Source: CAVRQM01 sp963756975 (lineage in GTDB: Bacteria; Pseudomonadota; Alphaproteobacteria; Acetobacterales; Acetobacteraceae). From it: DNA of 64,000 bases. Of the stretch, positions 1-8,594 are shown one piece after another. Each line of letters opens with the position of its first letter. Positions within the stretch are counted from its first letter, which is position 1. The position numbers and the translations under genes were made by a program. The notes under the pieces were generated by a model. It worked only from the letters and a program-made list of their open reading frames with translations, was not told the DNA's origin and ran no database searches. Location of the stretch: the NCBI GenBank assembly GCA_963756975.1, contig CAVWPS010000002.1:1116001-1180000 (forward strand). The letters are read 5' to 3'.

Positions 1-775
1 ACTGGTTGAAAATCCAGTAGACGGCGGTCAGCGTCTGGTTGCGCGGGCCGCCGCGCAGGATGATGTAGAACTGGTCGAACGCGAGCACCGATCCGGTGAC
101 CGACAGCACGAGTGCGAGCGCCAGCGTGCGGCGGATCATCGGCACGGTGATCAGCCGAAAGCGCGCGAAGGCACCGGCCCCGTCGAGCGTCGCCGCCTCC
201 GTCAATTCGATCGGGATCGCCTGCAGGCCGGTCATGATGATGACCATCGTGAACCCCGACGCTTTCCAGACGACCATCACGATGATCGACCAGAACGCGG
301 GCGTGAACGTCGCCAGCAGATTGAATTTGCCGTCCGTGATCCCGAGGCCGGCGGCGGCCGGGCTGAAGAAGCCCGCATCGACGTCGAGCAGCCACGACCA
401 CAGCAGGCTCGCCGACGCGAACCCGACGACGACCGGCAGGAAGAACGCGGTGCGGTAGAAGCCGACCATCGGCCGTGGCCGCTCGACGAACAGCGCGAGC
501 GGGAACGCCACGACGAAGATCGCGATCGTCACGACCACCGTGTACAGCGCGGTGAATCGCAACGCGTTCCAGAAGCGGAAATCGTTCCAGACCGCCAGGT
601 AGTTCGCGAAGCCGATGAACCGGTGCAGGCCCAGCAAAGGCCAGGCATGCAGCGACATCCAGAACGTCATGGCGAGCGGCGCGAGGAAGAATACGACCAC
701 GAGCGCCATCGCCGGGGCGATATACAGCAACCCCGTCCAACGCACCCGCTTCCGCCGTCGCACCGCCGTCGCCAT
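1..775 (-). CDS. Sugar ABC transporter permease, MalF-type (3' end outside window)
   Basis: This is one membrane subunit of a carbohydrate importer. The protein starts MATAVRRRKRVRW and continues with hydrophobic segments (LLYIAPAMALVVVFFLAPL near the N-terminus, several more after). The cytoplasmic EAA loop that docks the ATPase is visible near residue 200 (EAATLDGAGAFARF). The start lies one base beyond the stop of the binding-protein gene (776-2038), so the two are co-transcribed on the minus strand. Only about 258 codons are present because the gene leaves the window on the left; a second permease would be expected beyond the edge. The substrate cannot be read from the sequence. The family call is firm; the ATPase is not seen. 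Confidence 0.9.
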   Translation of the reverse strand, partial: MATAVRRRKRVRWTGLLYIAPAMALVVVFFLAPLAMTFWMSLHAWPLLGLHRFIGFANYLAVWNDFRFWNALRFTALYTVVVTIAIFVVAFPLALFVERPRPMVGFYRTAFFLPVVVGFASASLLWSWLLDVDAGFFSPAAAGLGITDGKFNLLATFTPAFWSIIVMVVWKASGFTMVIIMTGLQAIPIELTEAATLDGAGAFARFRLITVPMIRRTLALALVLSVTGSVLAFDQFYIILRGGPRNQTLTAVYWIFNQ

Positions 776-2038
776 TTACTTGTCGGGCGCCGCGTCGATG
801 ATCGACTGCATCGTCTGCTGGCCGGTCGCGATCGCCTCGTCGATGTTGCCGGTGTAGATCGCGTCGTTCAGCATCTGGATCCACGGGCCGTTGGCCGAGT
901 TGATGATGTCGTTGAACACCGTCGAATACGGCGTGTGCCCCTTCGCCATCGCGTCCGCCGCGAGCTGGTAGCGCGGATCGAGACTCTTCAGCGCTTCCTT
1001 GGCGACATCGCCGCGCACCGGCAGGCTGCCGTATTTGGCGAGCAGCGTTTGCCCCTCGAGCGAGTACGCGAAATCGAGGAACTCCTTGATGACCGGCAGC
1101 TTCGTCGTGCCCTTGGTCACGACCAGATTGTCGCCGCCCGCGAACGACGACCAGCCGCCGTCCTTACCGGGCAAATAGGTGATGCCGTAATCGACGCCGG
1201 GATATTGCGTGTTGAGCGCCCCGATCGCGAACGCGCCGGACGGTGCGATGCCGATCTTGCCGGTCGCGAACGCCGCGAAGAAATTCGCGCCGGTGTCGGT
1301 CTGGGCACCCGCCGGCACCTCGCCCTTGACGACCATGCCGCGATACAGCGCGAGCGCGCCGCGAAGCTGCGGCGTGTCGAGCGTCGCCTTGGTGCCGTCC
1401 GCGTTCAGGATGTCGCCGCCCGACGCCCAGACGAGCGGCATGAGAGTGAAGATGTTGCAGCCCGCGCAGTTGCCGGAGAAGTAGAATCCCTTGATGTCGC
1501 CACCGAGTGCGGTGACCTTGGCCGCGTCGTCGGCGATCTCCTGCCAGTTCGTCGGGCCCTTGTTCGGATCGAGTCCGGCCTGCTTGAACAACGCCTTGTT
1601 CCAGATCAGGACCGAACTGTCGGCCGAGAAGGGCAGGCCGTAGATGTGGCCCTTGTACGTCCCCTCCTTCACATGCGCGGGCGACAGCTGCGCCAGATAC
1701 GGCAGCGACTTCGCCCAGTCGGTGATGTCCTCCAGCTGCCCGGCCGCCGCGAAGGCTGGCGTGTAAATCAGATCGAGCGACAGCGCGTCCGGCGCCGTGC
1801 CGCCCGCGACCGACGTGCCGTATTTCTGGATGATCTCGGCGTTCGGGATGATGTCGAGCTTGATCTGGTCGGTGTGGCCCTTGTTGAAGGCGTCCACGAT
1901 GCGCGGCATGAAATTCGAGCCGTCGGCGCGGACCCAAAGGCTCGCCGTGTCGGCACGGGCACCGGCCATCGTCAGCCCCGCCGTGAACGTCAACGTCACC
2001 GTCGCCGCCAGCAGGCTTTTCCAGGATCTGTGTTTCAT
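776..2038 (-). CDS. Sugar ABC transporter substrate-binding protein (extracellular family 1)
   Basis: Periplasmic receptor of the importer, 420 aa. A cleavable signal peptide is clear: MKHRSWK, then a hydrophobic stretch ending in AGARA, with predicted cleavage near residue 29. The mature protein has the family 1 solute-binding layout, including a YGLPFSADSSVLIWNKALF segment and PSGAFAIGALN near the hinge. The start at 2038 is preceded by GGAGG about 8 bases upstream; a longer frame upstream has no such support and would bury the signal peptide. It sits between the LacI regulator and the permease, all on the minus strand. The sugar bound is unknown. Confidence 0.9.
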   Translation of the reverse strand: MKHRSWKSLLAATVTLTFTAGLTMAGARADTASLWVRADGSNFMPRIVDAFNKGHTDQIKLDIIPNAEIIQKYGTSVAGGTAPDALSLDLIYTPAFAAAGQLEDITDWAKSLPYLAQLSPAHVKEGTYKGHIYGLPFSADSSVLIWNKALFKQAGLDPNKGPTNWQEIADDAAKVTALGGDIKGFYFSGNCAGCNIFTLMPLVWASGGDILNADGTKATLDTPQLRGALALYRGMVVKGEVPAGAQTDTGANFFAAFATGKIGIAPSGAFAIGALNTQYPGVDYGITYLPGKDGGWSSFAGGDNLVVTKGTTKLPVIKEFLDFAYSLEGQTLLAKYGSLPVRGDVAKEALKSLDPRYQLAADAMAKGHTPYSTVFNDIINSANGPWIQMLNDAIYTGNIDEAIATGQQTMQSIIDAAPDK

Positions 2039-2070
2039 CGTCGTTCCTCCCTCGTTGTTTTTGATCGTCA

Positions 2071-3135
2071 TCAGCCGGCCGCCGCGAGCCCCGCGCCGCA
2101 GGATTCGCGCACGATCAGGCGGCACGGCCGTCGTCGTATCCCGGGCTCGATCGGCCGTCCCTCGACGAGCGCCAGCAGCGTGACCCCCGCCTCGTGCCCG
2201 AGCGCCGAGAGATTCATGTCGATCGTCGTCAGCGGCGGCCGGGTCGACGCCGCCATGATCTCCCAGTTGTCGAACCCGACCACCGCGACATCCGTCGGCA
2301 CGCCGATGCCGCGCTCCCGCAACGCGTCGATGACGCCGCGCGCGATCTGATCGCTGCCGCAGAACACGGCGTCGGGCAGGTCCGTCGCCCGGTCGAACAG
2401 TGTCGCGACCGCCTGATGACCCCACGCCTCCGACCAGGTGCCGATCAGCGGCGGCCGCATATCCAGGCCGAGCCGCGCCAGCTCCTCGCCCGCCGCGTCG
2501 GCCCGCGTGTGCACGACCCCGAAACTCGCCGGGCCGGTGATGTGGGCGATCCGTCGCCGGCCCAGCCCCGCGAGATGGCGGATCGCCTGCGCGGCCCCGT
2601 CGGCGTCGTCCGAGACGAAGGTCGCCGCGTCCGGCGTCGGCTGGGTGAAGGCGTAGACGACCGGGATGCCGACATGCTCCAGGCTGACCGGGAGGCGCCG
2701 GTCGACCCGCTTGCCGGTCGCGATGATCCCGTCGACCTGCTTGTCCAGCATCGCTTCGACGTGCAACTGGCCGAGACGCGGATCATCCTCGACGTTGCAC
2801 AGGAAGACGGACACCCCGGCGTCGATCAGAGCCTCCGACACGCCGGCCATCACGGGGAACGCGAACCGTCCGTAGGTGTCGTTGGTCAGCAACCCGACGG
2901 TGAAGCTGCGCTTGCGCGTGAGGCTTTGCGCCAAGGCGTTGGGGCGAAACCGCATATCCGCCGCGATCGTCCGCACACGGTCGCGCGTGTCGTCCGCCAT
3001 CCGCCCGAGCCCGTTCAGCGCCTTGGAGGCGGTGGCCGTGCTGACCCCCGCGCGCGCGGCGACATCGCGCAACGTCACGGGCCGGCGCTTTTCGCGCGCC
3101 GGCGACTTGGCATCCATCCCTGAGCCCCGGGCCAT
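2071..3135 (-). CDS. LacI-family transcriptional regulator
   Basis: DNA-binding sugar-responsive repressor, about 354 aa. The N-terminal helix-turn-helix is textbook (VTLRDVAARAGVSTATASKA), followed by the hinge helix (PNALAQSL) and a periplasmic-binding-protein-like effector domain (VGLLTNDTYGRFAFP onward). Two starts are possible: ATG at 3135, which has GAAGG five bases upstream, and ATG at 3117, which has poorer support. I chose 3135. The gene heads the minus-strand operon with the binding protein and permease, and a near-perfect LacI-type palindrome lies 44 bases upstream, suggesting autoregulation and local control of the transporter. Confidence 0.9.
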   Translation of the reverse strand: MARGSGMDAKSPAREKRRPVTLRDVAARAGVSTATASKALNGLGRMADDTRDRVRTIAADMRFRPNALAQSLTRKRSFTVGLLTNDTYGRFAFPVMAGVSEALIDAGVSVFLCNVEDDPRLGQLHVEAMLDKQVDGIIATGKRVDRRLPVSLEHVGIPVVYAFTQPTPDAATFVSDDADGAAQAIRHLAGLGRRRIAHITGPASFGVVHTRADAAGEELARLGLDMRPPLIGTWSEAWGHQAVATLFDRATDLPDAVFCGSDQIARGVIDALRERGIGVPTDVAVVGFDNWEIMAASTRPPLTTIDMNLSALGHEAGVTLLALVEGRPIEPGIRRRPCRLIVRESCGAGLAAAG

Positions 3136-3178
3136 TGCGACCTTCGATTTCAGGCCGGAGACACATGTCCACGGCATC

Positions 3179-3196
3179 TGAGAAAACGATTTCTCA
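3179..3196. promoter_or_regulatory. Candidate LacI-family operator upstream of the regulator gene
   Basis: TGAGAAAACGATTTCTCA is an 18-bp inverted repeat with a single non-complementary pair of positions and a central CG. LacI-family operators characteristically have this form with a CpG at the centre. It lies 44 bp upstream of the LacI gene start and is the only such palindrome noticed in this gap. The role as operator is inferred. Confidence 0.6.
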
Positions 3197-3287
3197 AACA
3201 GGATGCCGCGTGCCGTTCCGACCGTCAACAGGGGTTCGGTCCCGGCGCCGGCCGGGTGTCACAGCCCGGATCGAACGGCGAAGAACG

Positions 3288-4307
3288 CTAACGCAGCCAG
3301 TCGCGCACGGCGGCTTTGACGAACGCGAAATCCTCCGGGTGGCGCGGGCTGCCGGCCATGTGCCCCCAGATCGTCGGGATCGGCCGCAGGGCCGCGTCAT
3401 GCAGATGCGGCATGTCGAGCGCGTTGTCGGCGACCGGGAAGTACAGGTCCGTGCGTGACGGCATCAGCAACACCCGCGCCCGGATCGCCTCCAGCGCGCG
3501 AATGAGGTCGCCGTCGTACAGCTCGTTGGCGCTGATGTCGGACGCGATCCAGGTTTTCGCCTGCGCGTATAAATTCGCCGCGCCCAGCCGCTCGAACCCC
3601 GGTGCCCAATGCTCGTCGAGGAACACGTCGAGGTTCGAGGCACCGGTGGAGCTCAGATGGAACCCGCCTCGATACCAGTCCTGGCTCATCGCCCAGCCGG
3701 CGTAGACGCGCGCGAACGCACGGACGGCGGCGCGCGGCTCGGAACTGAACCGTCCGTCGCCCACATGTTCCGGCGCGGCTTCCAGTGTGGCCAGCAGAGA
3801 CAGCAGGAACACCGTGTTGTGCACCGATGTCCGGGCGCTGCCGGCCAGGATGACCGCGCTGTCGACCAGGTCCGGAAACAGCGCCGCCCAGTGGTACGCC
3901 TGCCCCGCGCCCATCGAATAGCCATACGCGCACGCGACCCGCTCGATCCCGAACAGGTCGAGCAGCAATCGCCGTTGCGCGCGCACATTGTCGGCCGTCG
4001 TGACCAGTGTGGGATAATGGTCCGTGTTGGACGGGCTCGACGACAGGCCGTTGCCGAACATGTCGGGCACGACGATGAACCAGCGTGTCGGGTCAAGAAT
4101 GCCGTCCGGCCCGATCAGCCACTCCTGATCGGAGTGCCGTGCCGTGTAGCTGGTCGGATAGACGATCACGTTGTCCTTGGCCGGGGCCAGCGTGCCGTAG
4201 GATTTCCACTCGAGCGTCGCGCCGGGCAGGATCTCCCCCGATTGCAGCAGCAGGTCGCCGAGGGCGAAGCGCCCGGTCTGTGTCGGAATGGTCGTGATGT
4301 CGGACAT
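3288..4307 (-). CDS. Alpha/beta hydrolase, homoserine O-acetyltransferase (MetX)-like
   Basis: A 339-aa alpha/beta-fold protein of the MetX/homoserine acetyltransferase-like group. The nucleophile elbow is GYSMGAG, with Ser as expected nucleophile. A C-terminal Asp (SRTDLYFP) and His (WGHMAGSP) complete a plausible triad. The N-terminal region (LEWKSYGTLAPAKDNVIVYP) matches the cap-proximal part of MetX-like proteins. ATG at 4307 is preceded by GGAG at good spacing. No methionine-pathway gene lies nearby, and many such proteins annotated as acetyltransferases are hydrolases of unknown substrate, so I do not assign metX. Confidence 0.75.
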   Translation of the reverse strand: MSDITTIPTQTGRFALGDLLLQSGEILPGATLEWKSYGTLAPAKDNVIVYPTSYTARHSDQEWLIGPDGILDPTRWFIVVPDMFGNGLSSSPSNTDHYPTLVTTADNVRAQRRLLLDLFGIERVACAYGYSMGAGQAYHWAALFPDLVDSAVILAGSARTSVHNTVFLLSLLATLEAAPEHVGDGRFSSEPRAAVRAFARVYAGWAMSQDWYRGGFHLSSTGASNLDVFLDEHWAPGFERLGAANLYAQAKTWIASDISANELYDGDLIRALEAIRARVLLMPSRTDLYFPVADNALDMPHLHDAALRPIPTIWGHMAGSPRHPEDFAFVKAAVRDWLR

Positions 4308-4396
4308 CGAAGCTCCACGCGTTACACGGCGCATGGTCGCCCACGCCGGCGGAAATGTCAGCAAGCGGCCTGCGAGGGCGGCGCGACGTCGAACTG

Positions 4397-4473
4397 TGGC
4401 GTTCCCGGCGGGATTCGAACCCACGGCCCCCAGATTAGGAATCTGGTGCTCTATCCGGCTGAGCTACGGGAAC
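4397..4473 (-). tRNA. tRNA-Arg (anticodon CCU)
   Basis: A 77-nt cloverleaf read on the minus strand. The acceptor pair is GTTCCCG/CGGGAAC and the D arm GCTC...GAGC. The anticodon stem CCAGA/TCTGG encloses loop TTCCTAA, giving anticodon CCU (AGG codons). The T arm contains GGTTCGAATCC. CCA is encoded. Confidence 0.95.
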
Positions 4474-4483
4474 CCACGGCGCG

Positions 4484-5083
4484 TCATACCATTCGCCGCC
4501 CGCGCAATGCAGCCCCCAGCGTGCCGTCGTCGAGCCGGTCCAGCGTGCCGCCCATGGGCACGCCCAGCCCGACCCGGCTGACCGCCAGCTCCGGCACCGC
4601 CGCGCGCAGCCGGTCCGCGAGCCAATGCGCGGTGCTGGCCGCGTCCACCGTGCCGCCGAGGGCGAGGATCACCTCGCGCACGACGGGCCGCCTGGCGCGC
4701 GTCAGCAGCGGCTCGACCGACAAATCCTCCTCGTAGCGGCCGTCCAGCGGGGCCAGCACGCCGCCCAGCACGTGATAGACGCCGTGGTGAACGCCCGCCC
4801 GCTCCAGCGCCCACAGATCGTCGACCTCCTCGACCACGCAGATCGTGCTCGCATCGCGGCCGGGATCGGTACAGATCGTGCACGGGTCGGCGCTGTCGAT
4901 GTTGCCGCACACGCCGCACACCCGGGCCGACTGCGCCGCCGCGTCCAGTGCCCGGGCAAGCGGCAGCATTCTGGCCGGCGGGTCGCGCAACAGCCTGAGC
5001 ACGGTGCGGCGCGCACTGCGCGGGCCGAAGCCGGGCAGTGCGGCCATCAATCCGATCAGCCGCTCGATCTCGGGGCCGCGCAT
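4484..5083 (-). CDS. recR: Recombination protein RecR
   Basis: Toroidal DNA-binding protein of the RecFOR recombination-mediator pathway, 199 aa, the usual length. Visible features in order: helix-hairpin-helix at the N-terminus (LPGFGPRSARR), a four-Cys zinc finger (CGVCGN...CTIC) near residues 56-71, and a Toprim domain starting ICVVEEVDDLWALE. The C-terminus (RVGLGVPMGG) matches the family. The gene follows ybaB by 15 bases on the minus strand in the common dnaX-ybaB-recR order. Confidence 0.97.
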   Translation of the reverse strand: MRGPEIERLIGLMAALPGFGPRSARRTVLRLLRDPPARMLPLARALDAAAQSARVCGVCGNIDSADPCTICTDPGRDASTICVVEEVDDLWALERAGVHHGVYHVLGGVLAPLDGRYEEDLSVEPLLTRARRPVVREVILALGGTVDAASTAHWLADRLRAAVPELAVSRVGLGVPMGGTLDRLDDGTLGAALRGRRMV

Positions 5084-5098
5084 TGTTTCGGCGTACCG

Positions 5099-5422
5099 TC
5101 AGAACGGCAGCTTCATCCCGGCCGGCAGCGGCATCCCGCCCGTGACCTTCGACATCTCCTCGGCCGAGATCGCGTCCAGCTTGCGCTTCGCGTCGGCGTG
5201 GGCGGCGACGATCAGGTCGCCCATCATCTCGGCCTCGTCCGGGTCGATCAGCTTCGGGTCGATCTGGACCCCGCGCAGGTCGCCCTTGCCGGACAGCGTC
5301 ACGCGGACCATTCCGGCACCGGATTCGCCCGTCACCGTCATCGCCTCCAGCGTCGCCTGCATCTCCTCCATGCGCTTCTGCATCTGGCCCGCCTGCTTCA
5401 TCAGGCCCGCTAGGTTCTTCAT
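5099..5422 (-). CDS. ybaB: Nucleoid-associated protein, YbaB/EbfC family
   Basis: A small 107-aa DNA-binding protein; family members dimerise as tweezers and bind DNA as nucleoid-associated proteins. The sequence begins MKNLAGLMKQAGQMQKRMEE, the typical amphipathic helix, and continues with a strand-rich core (VRVTLSGKGDLRGVQIDP). The ATG directly abuts the dnaX stop, and recR follows, the widespread conserved arrangement. Confidence 0.95.
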   Translation of the reverse strand: MKNLAGLMKQAGQMQKRMEEMQATLEAMTVTGESGAGMVRVTLSGKGDLRGVQIDPKLIDPDEAEMMGDLIVAAHADAKRKLDAISAEEMSKVTGGMPLPAGMKLPF

Positions 5423-7190
5423 TCAGTCCTCCATCGGTTGGTCGTCGTCATCATACGCGGGCATCGCATCCACGGGTGCGAACGCCGGCAGGTCGGCCGG
5501 CGGTTCCGGCTCCAGCCCGTAACGGTCGCCGGCCTGCGCCGCCTCGATCACCGCACCGGGAAACGCGTCCAGGATCGCGCGGATCAGCGGATGCGCCGCC
5601 GCCTTCGCGTGCCGCGCCCCCTCGGCCGCCTGCCCCTGCTCGTGCAATGTCGGCTGCCCCGGCTCGGCCGACAACGCGATCGTCCAGCGCGCCCCGGTCG
5701 CCTGCCGCAGCACCTCGGCCAGCCGCGCCGGCAGCTCGCGCGGCGCTTCGGGCTGCAACCGCAATTCGATCACGCCCGGCTTCAGGCTGACGAAATGCGC
5801 CGAGTGCAGCAGGTGCGCGTGCAGCGTCGCCTCGCGCGCCGCCTCGACCAGGGCGACGGCATCCCGCCACGACGCGACGGTCGGGCGCCGAGATCGCCTC
5901 GACCGCCACGTCGGCCACCGGCTGCGCCAGTGCCAGCGCCCCGCGCGTTCCGCCGCCCGGCGCCCGCGGCATCGGCGCGGCGGCAGCGGGCGAAGAGTCC
6001 TGCAGGCGGCGCACGAGGTCGCCCGGCGTCGGCAGGTCGGCCACGTAGCACAGCCGGATCAGCACCATCTCGGCCGCCGCCCGCCGGTCCGGGGCCGTCT
6101 CGACCTCCTGAATCCCCTTCAGAAGCATCTGCCAGGCCCGCCCGATGGTCGCGACATCCAGCGCGTCGGCCAGTGCGGCACCGCGCGTCCGCTCCAGCTC
6201 CGGCAAATCCATCCCGTCCCGCAGCGCCGGCACCACTTTCAGCCGGGTCAGCGTGTTGAGCAGTTCGAGCAGATCGGCCAGCAGCACGCCGAGGTCGGCC
6301 CCCTGCTCGTGCGCCCGGTCGGTGATCGCCAGCGCGTCCGCGACCCGGCCGGCCATGATCGCGTCGACCAGATCGAACAGCGAGCCCCGGTCGGACGCGC
6401 CCAGCATGTCGGCGACCGATGCCGCCGTGACCGGTGCCCCCGGCTCCGCCTGCGCGATCGACTGATCGAGCAGGCTCAGCCCGTCGCGCACCGATCCGTC
6501 GGCCGCGCGCGCGATCAGCGCCAGCGCCTCCGGCTCGACCGCGACCTTCTCCCGCTCGGCGATCCGGCCGAACCACGCCGCCAGCTCCGTCAGCGACACC
6601 CGGCGCAACGCGAAGCTCTGGCAGCGCGACAGCACCGTCACCGGGACTTTGCGGATTTCGGTCGTGGCGAAGATGAACCGCACGTGCGGCGGCGGCTCCT
6701 CGAGCGTCTTCAGCAGCGCGTTGAACGCGTTGCGCGACAGCATGTGGACTTCGTCGATGATGAACACCCGCGCCCGCGCCTGGATCGGGCGGTAGCGCGT
6801 GGCCTCGATAATCTCGCGCACGTCGTCCACACCGGTGCGGGACGCCGCGTCCATCTCGGTCACGTCCGGATGCCGGTCGGCCAGGATCGCCACGCAATCC
6901 GGGCAGACGCCGCACGGATCGGCGGTCGGGCCGCCCTTGCCGTCCGGGCCGGTGCAGTTCATCGCGCGGGCGATGATTCGGGCCGTCGTGGTCTTGCCGA
7001 CGCCGCGCACCCCGGTCAGCAGATACGCATGCGCCACCCGGCCGAGCGCGAACGCGTTGCGCAGGATGCGGACCATCGTGTCCTGGCCGATCAGGTCGTC
7101 GAAGGTCGTGGGCCGGTATTTTCGCGCCAGCACCCGGTAGGGCGTGGCAGCTGTCATCTCGGGCAGGTCGTCATCGCCGAACAGGCTCAT
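5423..7190 (-). CDS. dnaX: DNA polymerase III subunit gamma/tau (dnaX), frameshifted near 5884
   Basis: Clamp-loader ATPase subunit. From ATG at 7190 the first roughly 435 residues are intact: Walker A (GVRGVGKTTTARI), the zinc-binding CxxC cluster (CGVCPDC), DEVHMLS for Walker B, and the SRC sensor (VTVLSRCQSF). The tau-type C-terminus (SWRDAVALVEAAREATLHAH, ending DDDDQPMED) lies in another frame. Removing one base from the run at 5883-5885 joins the two frames as ...APTVASWRDAV and gives 588 codons. The first frame stays open to 5451, so a hybrid C-terminus would be made if the sequence is right. Interpretation: assembly error more likely than programmed shifting, because no slippery heptamer is visible. 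ybaB and recR follow. Confidence 0.9.
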
Positions 7191-7218
7191 GCGGCGATCA
7201 TGGCCCATCGCTCGAGAA

Positions 7219-7322
7219 GGTGGGAGGCCGGGCAACGACCCGGCTCGAAACTCGTTGCGGCTGCTTCCTTCCGGACCTGACCGGGTTGGCGAGGGAACCG
7301 TCCACCGCCGACCTCCCGACCC
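7219..7322 (-). ncRNA. ffs: Signal recognition particle RNA (4.5S type)
   Basis: The minus strand carries the universal small SRP RNA core GGTCAGGTCCGGAAGGAAGC at roughly 7262-7283, including the GNAR tetraloop region bound by Ffh. The ends pair (GGGAGG near 7310-7318 with CCTCCC near 7220-7228), giving a hairpin of about 100 nt. Its place just upstream of dnaX is common in Alphaproteobacteria. The exact ends are estimates. Confidence 0.93.
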
Positions 7323-7398
7323 CAATATCGTCCGCAAGCACGCCGCGCGCAAGCATCGGCGGCTTCCGAACCAGGCGCTCGCGTGGCACACCGCCCGG

Positions 7399-8304
7399 GT
7401 GCCCCTCATCCGACCCTCCCGCCCGAACGCCTACACCGGCAGCCCGCTCGACCGCGCGGCACAGCGTCGCGACGACGCGGCCTGGATCGAGGCGGCGAGG
7501 ACCGCGCCCGACACGGTCTGGGTGCCGCAGGCCGGCAACCGCAGCCTGCTGCTCGGCGTCGGCTCCGACACGGTGACCGCCGTGCTGCCGACGACGGCGG
7601 AGGCGGCCCGGCTCGGCTTCACCTTCCAGGAATGGGCGTTCCTCGGCCTGCACGGCGAGACGGCGGTGTTCGCGGGCTCGATGGACGGCGAACCCGTGCC
7701 GGAGGCCGGCGCGTTCCTCGACCTGCGCGCCGCCGCCGGGCTGCTGCCCACCGATCAGGCGGGTATCCTGGCCCACGCGCGCGGAATTCTGCATTGGCGC
7801 GCGAAGCACCGGTTCTGCGCCAATTGCGGCCACCCGACCGAGCCCCGCGCGGCCGGCAACATCACGCTGTGCCCGCAATGCGGCACCCAGCATTTCCCCC
7901 GCACCGATCCCGCCGTCATCATGCTGGTCGTCAACGGCGACGCGGCCCTGCTCGGCCACTCGGCCCGCTTCCCGACGCCGACGATGTTCTCGACGCTGGC
8001 CGGCTTCGTCGAGCCGGGCGAAAGCCTCGAACAGGCGGTGGCGCGCGAGGTGGCCGAGGAGGTCGGCGTGCGCGTCCACAACGTGACCTACCACAGCAGC
8101 CAGCCCTGGCCGTTCCCCGCGAGCCTCATGGTCGGGTTTCACTGCGAGACCGACGAGACCGCGATCACCATCGACCCCGACGAGATCGACGAAGCCCGCT
8201 GGTTCACCCGCGCCGAGCTGCGCGACCCGTCCCCGCACGGCTTCGACCTGCCGCGCGCGGACAGCATCGCCCGCCGCCTGATCGAGGATTGGCTCCACGC
8301 ATGA
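7399..8304 (+). CDS. nudC: NAD(+) diphosphatase / NADH pyrophosphatase
   Basis: Nudix hydrolase that cleaves NAD(H) and can remove NAD caps from RNA; about 301 aa. A zinc ribbon is visible (CANCG...CPQCG). The Nudix box follows the GX5EX7REUXEEXGU pattern (GFVEPGESLEQ, then REVAEEVGV). The NudC-specific motif SQPWPFPASL follows. The GTG at 7399 begins VPLIRPSRPNAY and is the best start, since the frame further upstream runs back through the SRP RNA. The stop overlaps the next lipoprotein gene (ATGA). Confidence 0.93.
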   Translation: MPLIRPSRPNAYTGSPLDRAAQRRDDAAWIEAARTAPDTVWVPQAGNRSLLLGVGSDTVTAVLPTTAEAARLGFTFQEWAFLGLHGETAVFAGSMDGEPVPEAGAFLDLRAAAGLLPTDQAGILAHARGILHWRAKHRFCANCGHPTEPRAAGNITLCPQCGTQHFPRTDPAVIMLVVNGDAALLGHSARFPTPTMFSTLAGFVEPGESLEQAVAREVAEEVGVRVHNVTYHSSQPWPFPASLMVGFHCETDETAITIDPDEIDEARWFTRAELRDPSPHGFDLPRADSIARRLIEDWLHA

Positions 8305-8591
8305 GAGTTTTCGCGCTGCTGATCGCCCCGATCGCCATCATCGCCCTGTCCGCCTGCACGCCGACCCTGCCGTTCGTGCAAAGCCCCGACGTGCCGGAAG
8401 CCTGCCGCACGCAGGTCTACGGCGACCCGGCCGTCAAGGACGCGATCGAACGGGCGAACAGCCAGTTGCAGGAAGTCCGGCTGGCCGGCCTCGCCCTCCA
8501 GAAACAGGCGGAGGCGCTCGCGGTCCGGCGCTGCCTGTCGGGCCAGGGCATCCTGCCGCAAGGCGGCGTGGAGCCGCTGAAGCTGAACTAA
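8301..8591 (+). CDS. Small lipoprotein, unknown function
   Basis: A 96-aa protein with a lipoprotein signal peptide: MRVFALLIAPIAIIALSAC, where LSAC is a good lipobox and Cys19 the predicted lipidation site. The rest contains two more Cys (ACRTQV and RRCLSG) and a helical middle (AIERANSQLQEVRLAGLA). I do not recognise a named family. It overlaps the nudC stop by four bases and ends three bases before the cytochrome-b-like gene, so the three are probably one transcript. Confidence 0.8.
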   Translation: MRVFALLIAPIAIIALSACTPTLPFVQSPDVPEACRTQVYGDPAVKDAIERANSQLQEVRLAGLALQKQAEALAVRRCLSGQGILPQGGVEPLKLN

Positions 8592-8594
8592 GTA

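Noticed and set aside
5870..5900. Programmed ribosomal frameshift in dnaX
   Set aside because: No slippery heptamer and the needed shift is +1, unlike the known -1 dnaX sites. The same base context breaks other genes on the opposite strand.
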